Source: CAZBQG01 sp964493945 (GTDB lineage Bacteria > Pseudomonadota > Alphaproteobacteria > Rhodospirillales > UBA2165). From it: DNA of 18,976 bases. The stretch is taken from NCBI GenBank assembly GCA_964493945.1, contig CAZBQG010000057.1:1-18976 (forward strand), written 5' to 3'. The notes under the pieces are model-generated. The model had not been told where the DNA came from and did no database searches. It worked only from the letters and a program-made list of their open reading frames with translations. Shown one piece after another: positions 14,866 to 18,976 of the stretch. Made by a program: the position numbers and the translations under genes. Numbering within the stretch: the stretch's first letter is position 1; each line of letters starts with the position of its first letter.

Positions 14866-15105
14866 ATGCTGGACCTGACGCTGTTGAACCCCCTTGGCAC
14901 CCGCCCGGGCGACCGGAATCCCAACCTGCCTTCAGAAACCGCACACATCTTTTAGCCCGGCGATAAAAGCGTCAAACCAGCCCCGGAGGTCCAACCCAAT
15001 ACACCGGATGATATTGCCTACCGCATCCGCAACCGGCACTGGGAATCGGGGGAGGATAAGATTGGGAAGCCCCTGCCAGACCCGGATAGCCACAAAAAAG
15101 CTTGA
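14866..15105 (+). pseudogene. Decayed second copy of the LYP-motif protein
   Basis: The frame from 14866 reads LDLTLLNPLG, then TAHIF-stop-PGDKSVKP, DDIAYRIRNRHWESG and ends DPDSHKKA at a TGA. It aligns with the intact copy (LDPTLLSPLG, ADILYPGDESAKP, ENIAYRERARHWGS). Where the intact copy has TAT for the Tyr of LYP, this copy has TAG (14953-14955). DNA similarity is plain from 14868 to 15054 against 14155 to 14338, so this is a duplication followed by decay. The N-terminal LYP unit is missing and the third one is lost. Confidence 0.75.
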
Positions 15106-15161
15106 CCTTGACCGGTCAGAGGACCACTTTTCGCGCAGTTTACATTTGTTTAGGAGAGGAT

Positions 15162-15380
15162 ATGGCGAAAGAGGAATTATTGGAATTTTCGGGGACGGTT
15201 ACCGAATTGCTGCCCAATGCCATGTTCAAGGTCATTTTGGACAATGAACATGAAATTCTGGCCCATACGGCGGGACGCATGCGCAAGCACCGCATCCGGG
15301 TTCTGGCCGGGGACCGCGTCAATGTGGAAATGACGCCCTATGATCTGACCAAGGGCCGCATCACTTTCCGCTTTAAATAA
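15162..15380 (+). CDS. infA: Translation initiation factor IF-1
   Basis: A 72-aa S1/OB-fold protein that binds the 30S A site during initiation. Start MAKEELLEFSG, core GTVTELLPNAMFKVILDNEH, HTAGRMRKHRIRVLAGDRV and end LTKGRITFRFK are diagnostic. ATG 15162 has TAGGAGAGG five bases upstream; the frame extends further upstream but that part has no family match. It restarts the housekeeping series after the LYP island and probably has its own promoter in 15106-15150. Confidence 0.98.
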   Translation: MAKEELLEFSGTVTELLPNAMFKVILDNEHEILAHTAGRMRKHRIRVLAGDRVNVEMTPYDLTKGRITFRFK

Positions 15381-15406
15381 TTTATCGGCGTTTCTTGGCG
15401 CCGGTG

Positions 15407-16003
15407 ATGCCCAAAAAAACAACCCAATCCCTCATACTTGCTTCGGCCTCGCTGCGCAGGCTGGAACTGCTCGCCCAGATTGGCATTGAACCGGGTGAGG
15501 TCGTCGCGGCTGAAATCGACGAAACCCCGAAAAAAAATGAACTACCGGGCGATCTGGTCTGCAGGCTTTCGGCTACCAAGGTGGCGGCGGTGGAAGCGGC
15601 CTATCCCGATAGTTTCGTGCTGGGCGCGGACACCGTTGTGGCCAGGGGGCGGCGCATCCTTGCCAAGCCCGGCGATGTGGAAGAGGCCAGGCGCTATCTG
15701 AATTTGCTGTCGGGTGCCCGCCACCGGGTGGTGGGCGGGCTCTGCATCCGCGCACCGGGGGGCGGATTGCATGCCAGATTGGTAACCACCACCGTCATCT
15801 TCAAACGTTTGGAGCAAAGCGAAATTGAGCGCTATCTGGCAAGCGGCGAATGGCGGGACAAGGCCGGGGCCTATGCCATTCAGGGAAGGGCGGCCGCCTT
15901 CGCCCGGAAAATAATCGGGTCATATTCCAATGTGGTGGGTCTTCCCTTATATGAGACGGTTGGGCTTCTGGAAGGGCTTGGTTTCCGGCCGGCGGAGGAG
16001 TGA
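15407..16003 (+). CDS. maf: Maf-like nucleoside triphosphate pyrophosphatase
   Basis: About 198 aa. The N-terminal signature LILASASLRRLELLAQIG, the central VLGADTVV with the catalytic Asp, and AGAYAIQGRAAAF followed by IGSYSNVVGLPLYET identify a Maf protein of the YhdE type (dTTP/UTP pyrophosphatase, cleaving non-canonical and excess nucleotides). ATG 15407 is 27 bases after infA; TTG 15395 and GTG 15404 are alternatives and no ribosome site is strong. The stop TGA abuts the ATG of the nuclease gene. Activity on m5UTP/pseudo-UTP versus dTTP cannot be decided here. Confidence 0.94.
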   Translation: MPKKTTQSLILASASLRRLELLAQIGIEPGEVVAAEIDETPKKNELPGDLVCRLSATKVAAVEAAYPDSFVLGADTVVARGRRILAKPGDVEEARRYLNLLSGARHRVVGGLCIRAPGGGLHARLVTTTVIFKRLEQSEIERYLASGEWRDKAGAYAIQGRAAAFARKIIGSYSNVVGLPLYETVGLLEGLGFRPAEE

Positions 16004-17266
16004 ATGAGCGGCGCGGGTGAAGAAATCCTGATCGAGGTGATCCCCGGCGAAACCCTCATTGCCGTCACCCAGGGCGGCTTGCTGACAGAGTTGTTCATCC
16101 ACCGTCTTGGCGAAGAGAGCCAGGAGGGAAATATCTATCTCGGAAGGGTGATCCGGGTGGTGCCTTCCATCGAAGCCGCATTTGTGGAGCTTGGCCTGGA
16201 CGAACCCGGTTTCCTGGACGCCTCCGATGCCCGCCTGGAGCAGGGCGGCGGGGCCAAGATTTCAGACATGTTGAGAGAGGGCGACAAGGTTCTGGTCCAG
16301 GTGCTGAGCGATCCCCGTGAGGACAAGGGTGCCAAGCTGACCCGGCGCATTAACCCGCCAGAAGCAGGCGCGGCGGAGCTGGAAGAAAAGCAAAAAAAGA
16401 TGCGCCCACCGGCGCTGCTTTCAGGTGGGCAAGACCCCATCCGCCGGGTTCTGCTGGAGCGGGACCTTAACCAACTGCATGGCCTGAGTATCAATGATTC
16501 CCGGACCCTTCGGAATTTGCGGCCCTTCTGGGAGGGTGAGCTGAACCTGCCCGGTGATCTGCTGCATCACCATAAGGGCCACCCGGGCCTGTTCGCCAGC
16601 CAAGACATAGAAACCCAGATCGACGAGGCCCTCATGCCCCGCGTGGGCCTTTCCAGCGGCGGCTCAATTTATATTGAAGCGACCGAGGCGTTGATCGCCA
16701 TTGACGTCAATTCGGGCGCGGTTGCGACCCCTGGCAGCCAGGAAGACAAGGCCATCCAGACCAATCTGGAAGCCGCCCGGGAAATCCTCCGCCAGATGCG
16801 GCTTCGCAATCTAGCGGGGCAGTTGATGGTGGATTTCCTGCCCATGAAACGGAAAGCCAACCGTGAAAAACTGCTGGACCTGATGCGCAACGGGGCAAAG
16901 GAAGACCAGGAACGGACACATGTTCTGGGCTTCACCCGCCTGGGCCTTTTGGAAATGACCCGCCAGCGGCGCGGTCGGTCCCTGGCTGGGCAGCTTCTGG
17001 CCAACGGAGATGGTAATCCGCTCAAATCACCCACCAGTGTTGCTTTCGGCATCCTCCGCGCCCTTTTGAGCGAGGCCCATCAGCAGGTGGGCGGAAGAGG
17101 ACTGAGGGTGGAAGCCGATCGAGAGGTCATCGGGGTTTTGCAAAACGGCCTGGCAGGTGCGCTGCAGGAAACCGGGTCCCGCCTTGGCCAAAAGGTGGAG
17201 CTCAAAAGCTTCGAAGGGCGCGCCGCCGACAGCTTTGACATCAAGCCTAAAGGCGGCGAGGGTTAA
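16004..17266 (+). CDS. Ribonuclease E/G-type endoribonuclease lacking the zinc-link
   Basis: 420 aa. The S1-like region is at about 40-115 (NIYLGRVIRVVPSIEAAFVE, EPGFL). The DNase-I-like catalytic part has AIDVNSG (D234), TNLEAAREI and the second acid in LMVDFLPM (D277), then FTRLGLLEMTRQR. In RNase E and G a CPxC zinc-link follows this point; here there is none, and I see no cysteine in the whole protein. RNase G of E. coli has 489 residues, so this is a short form. It probably processes rRNA or mRNA 5' ends in the cytoplasm, with altered dimer or tetramer assembly. GGAGGAG overlaps the maf stop. Its position after maf is typical of Alphaproteobacteria. Confidence 0.9.
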   Translation: MSGAGEEILIEVIPGETLIAVTQGGLLTELFIHRLGEESQEGNIYLGRVIRVVPSIEAAFVELGLDEPGFLDASDARLEQGGGAKISDMLREGDKVLVQVLSDPREDKGAKLTRRINPPEAGAAELEEKQKKMRPPALLSGGQDPIRRVLLERDLNQLHGLSINDSRTLRNLRPFWEGELNLPGDLLHHHKGHPGLFASQDIETQIDEALMPRVGLSSGGSIYIEATEALIAIDVNSGAVATPGSQEDKAIQTNLEAAREILRQMRLRNLAGQLMVDFLPMKRKANREKLLDLMRNGAKEDQERTHVLGFTRLGLLEMTRQRRGRSLAGQLLANGDGNPLKSPTSVAFGILRALLSEAHQQVGGRGLRVEADREVIGVLQNGLAGALQETGSRLGQKVELKSFEGRAADSFDIKPKGGEG

Positions 17267-17270
17267 GCCC

Positions 17271-17450
17271 ATGGCCAAACCAAAATCAGGCAATGGTAAA
17301 CAGAGGCTGCGTGCCTGCCCCGTCTGCGGCGCCCCGGCCAAGCCCGAAGATGAACCCTTTTGTTCGGCCCGCTGCGCCCAGCTGGATCTGGGCCAATGGC
17401 TGAACGAAGGTTACGCCATCCCCGCCGCCGATGAGGAAGACGAAGAGTGA
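17271..17450 (+). CDS. yacG: DNA gyrase inhibitor YacG (zinc-binding)
   Basis: A 59-aa protein with a four-cysteine zinc site, C16-x2-C19 (CPVCG) and C31-x3-C35 (FCSARCAQLDLGQWL), and a short acidic tail DEEDEE. The family binds GyrB and blocks DNA binding by gyrase. ATG 17271 is four bases after the nuclease stop; a longer upstream extension lies within the nuclease gene and has no family likeness. The stop TGA overlaps the GTG of the diiron gene (GTGA), so translation is coupled. Confidence 0.95.
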   Translation: MAKPKSGNGKQRLRACPVCGAPAKPEDEPFCSARCAQLDLGQWLNEGYAIPAADEEDEE

Positions 17451-18187
17451 CAGGGCAGGTTCTGGGCCATCTGCTAGCCAAGGCGGAAAGCGATGCCTGG
17501 AACCCCGGCGAAGTTGTGGATTGGGACCGGAAAATAATCTTTCCCTTCTGGTACCGGCGGCGCACCTATATCCGCCTGATCAGCCAGTTTTACCACGGCG
17601 AAGTGATGGTCTGCCGCATGCTGGAAGAACTGATCCCGCGTATTGAGGAGCCGGATCACCGGCGCTTTCTGGAATTGCAGATGGCCGAAGAATTACGCCA
17701 TGCCGAGCTGTTCCAGACCTATATCAAGCGCATGGGAGAGCTGGCACCGGTGGAGCCAGCCCTGGAACAGGCGCTGGAGGAAAGCCGGGACTGGCCGGGC
17801 TCTCCTTTAGGGCTGATCACCGCCTTTCATGTGGTCTTCGAGGGCGGCGTGGTGGGGGTGATGGAAAAGCTGGGCGCGCGCCTTCCCTGCCCCTTGTTCC
17901 GCCAGATTAATTCCCGCGTCGTGATCGACGAGGCCCGCCATTTCGCCTTCGGCGTCGATTATCTGCGCCAAGGCGTCCAACATCTGCCTGCCGCTGAAAA
18001 AGCCAAGCTGCATGAATGGATCAGAGCGCTTTGGGCGCGCTGCGCCGTGGAAACACAGCGGCGCTATACCTGGCCCGTCGCCCTGGTCAGCCGCATGGGT
18101 TCGGACTGGTTGGAGGAAAGCTGGAAAAGACAGGATGAGATTTTGCGCCGCACCGGGATTTCCAGGACTGAAGAGAGACCGGAATGA
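17447..18187 (+). CDS. Ferritin-like diiron carboxylate protein
   Basis: 246 aa, all-helical. A complete set of diiron ligands is visible: E52 (QFYHGEVMV), E82-x-x-H85 (AEELRHAE), E132 (VVFEGGVVG) and E162-x-x-H165 (VIDEARHFAFG). The two ExxH motifs are diagnostic of the ferritin-like superfamily that includes ribonucleotide reductase R2-like oxidases, AurF-type N-oxygenases and MiaE. DEARH favours the R2/AurF-like group over ferritin. Substrate unknown. No signal peptide, so cytoplasmic. GTG 17447 overlaps the yacG stop and ATGA at the end overlaps the GT2 gene, linking it to that enzyme. Confidence 0.85.
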   Translation: MTGQVLGHLLAKAESDAWNPGEVVDWDRKIIFPFWYRRRTYIRLISQFYHGEVMVCRMLEELIPRIEEPDHRRFLELQMAEELRHAELFQTYIKRMGELAPVEPALEQALEESRDWPGSPLGLITAFHVVFEGGVVGVMEKLGARLPCPLFRQINSRVVIDEARHFAFGVDYLRQGVQHLPAAEKAKLHEWIRALWARCAVETQRRYTWPVALVSRMGSDWLEESWKRQDEILRRTGISRTEERPE

Positions 18188-18888
18188 TCTCCATCATCAT
18201 CCCGGCGCTCAACGAAGCGGGGCGGCTGGGGGAGCTGATCGCGGGTCTGCGGGACCAGGGCGAGCATCAGATCATCGTTGCCGATGGTGGATCAGTTGAC
18301 GGCACAGCCGAGATCGCCAGCCGCTTGGGGGCCCAATTGGCCCCGGTGGCCAGGGGGCGGGGTCAGCAGCTTTGCGCCGGGCTGGGCCTGGCCAAAGGCG
18401 ATATATTGCTGTTTCTCCATGCCGATATGGTTTTCCCCGCAGACGGGCTCTCGCAAATTGCCCGCGCCCTGGAACAAAACCCGGAAGCCGGCGGCGGGAA
18501 TTTCCGGGTGCTGTTCGACGGGGAGAGTTCATTTGCCCAATGGCTCACCGGCTTTTACGCCTGGCTCAGGCGGCACCGGGTTTATTATGGGGATTCGGCT
18601 ATATTTCTGCGCCGCGAGTTTTTCGACAAAATCGGCGGCCTCAAGCCCATCGCCCTGATGGAGGATTACGACCTCACCCGCCGCATGGAAAAATCGGGGC
18701 CCACTATCTGCATTGAGGAAAGCCCAGTTATTACGTCATCGCGCCGTTTCGAAGGGTGCCGGGCGCCGGGGATCGTCTATGGATGGCTGAAGATTCATGC
18801 CCTCTTTCATCTCGGCGTATCGCCCGAACGGCTGGCCCGTATTTACAAAAGCAGCAGCGGGCGGGGTCAGGCGGCGAAGGGAGGCTGA
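18184..18888 (+). CDS. GT2 glycosyltransferase (TIGR04283-type)
   Basis: 234 aa. GT-A fold signatures: ISIIIPALNEAGRLGELIAG at the start, IIVADGGSVDGT for nucleotide-sugar binding, GDILLFLHADMVFP as the metal-binding (DxD-like HAD) loop, and ALMEDYDLTRRM as the acceptor/base region. It resembles the TIGR04283 group (rSAM/selenodomain-associated transferase 2, in some species tied to arsenosugar formation). No radical-SAM or arsenic methylase gene is adjacent, so the arsenosugar link is not supported here. ATG overlaps the diiron stop by four bases. The C-terminus is cytosolic and lacks membrane helices. Confidence 0.9.
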   Translation: MISIIIPALNEAGRLGELIAGLRDQGEHQIIVADGGSVDGTAEIASRLGAQLAPVARGRGQQLCAGLGLAKGDILLFLHADMVFPADGLSQIARALEQNPEAGGGNFRVLFDGESSFAQWLTGFYAWLRRHRVYYGDSAIFLRREFFDKIGGLKPIALMEDYDLTRRMEKSGPTICIEESPVITSSRRFEGCRAPGIVYGWLKIHALFHLGVSPERLARIYKSSSGRGQAAKGG

Positions 18889-18951
18889 CCGCCTGGAGGC
18901 GTCGACGTGAATAATTATATATGGGGCTGACATAGATAAGGAATTTTCTTT

Positions 18952-18976
18952 ATGAATGTCAGATGGTTAGCAAGAG
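18952..18976 (+). CDS. Possible 5' end of the next gene
   Basis: AAGGA lies eight to nine bases before ATG 18952, which reads MNVRWLAR before the window ends. AT-rich sequence upstream (18910-18950) could hold a promoter. Too short to identify; the basic start may be the beginning of a signal peptide. Confidence 0.35.

Noticed and set aside
1..18976. CRISPR array
   Set aside because: No set of regularly spaced 24-40-base repeats is present anywhere in the window.

Overview
The window looks like chromosomal DNA of a GC-rich alphaproteobacterium, probably Rhodospirillales-like. The evidence is the block hisG (short form) - hisD - UPF0262 - LMW phosphatase-like - infA - maf - RNase E/G - yacG, a gene order and UPF0262 family typical of Alphaproteobacteria. 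The order-level assignment is an inference.

Left part (1-10632): an accessory, catabolic-looking region. A tRNA with anticodon CAT (probably tRNA-Ile2) is followed by two tandem, translationally coupled, reductive-dehalogenase/QueG-like double 4Fe-4S proteins on the minus strand. Next come a broken TRAP-transporter binding protein fused by a deletion to the C-terminal third of a third RdhA-like protein, an alpha/beta hydrolase with a VOC-family protein, a truncated TctC-like binding protein, a BLL6423-type cupin, a large secreted protein gene broken by several frameshifts, and a CocE/NonD-type hydrolase. This set resembles modules for uptake and breakdown of organic acids or aromatic/xenobiotic compounds, but no substrate can be read from the sequence. 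Several of its genes are decaying.

Right part (10752-18888): a plus-strand housekeeping series. hisG and hisD (histidine biosynthesis) overlap and are followed closely by UPF0262 and a phosphatase-like gene. The series is then interrupted at about 13640-15105 by an island holding a glutathione-S-transferase C-terminal remnant, an AT-rich leader, an unrecognised small protein with three LYP motifs, a decayed second copy of it, and a minus-strand small membrane protein ORF. It resumes with infA, maf, an RNase E/G-type nuclease without the zinc-link cysteines, yacG, a ferritin-like diiron protein and a GT2 glycosyltransferase. The last five are linked by 4-base overlaps or spacings of 0-4 bases, so they probably form one translationally coupled operon.

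The most notable features are the cluster of RdhA-like proteins, the deletion chimera, the duplicated LYP protein, and frameshifts that fall at homopolymers in accessory genes while every housekeeping gene is intact.
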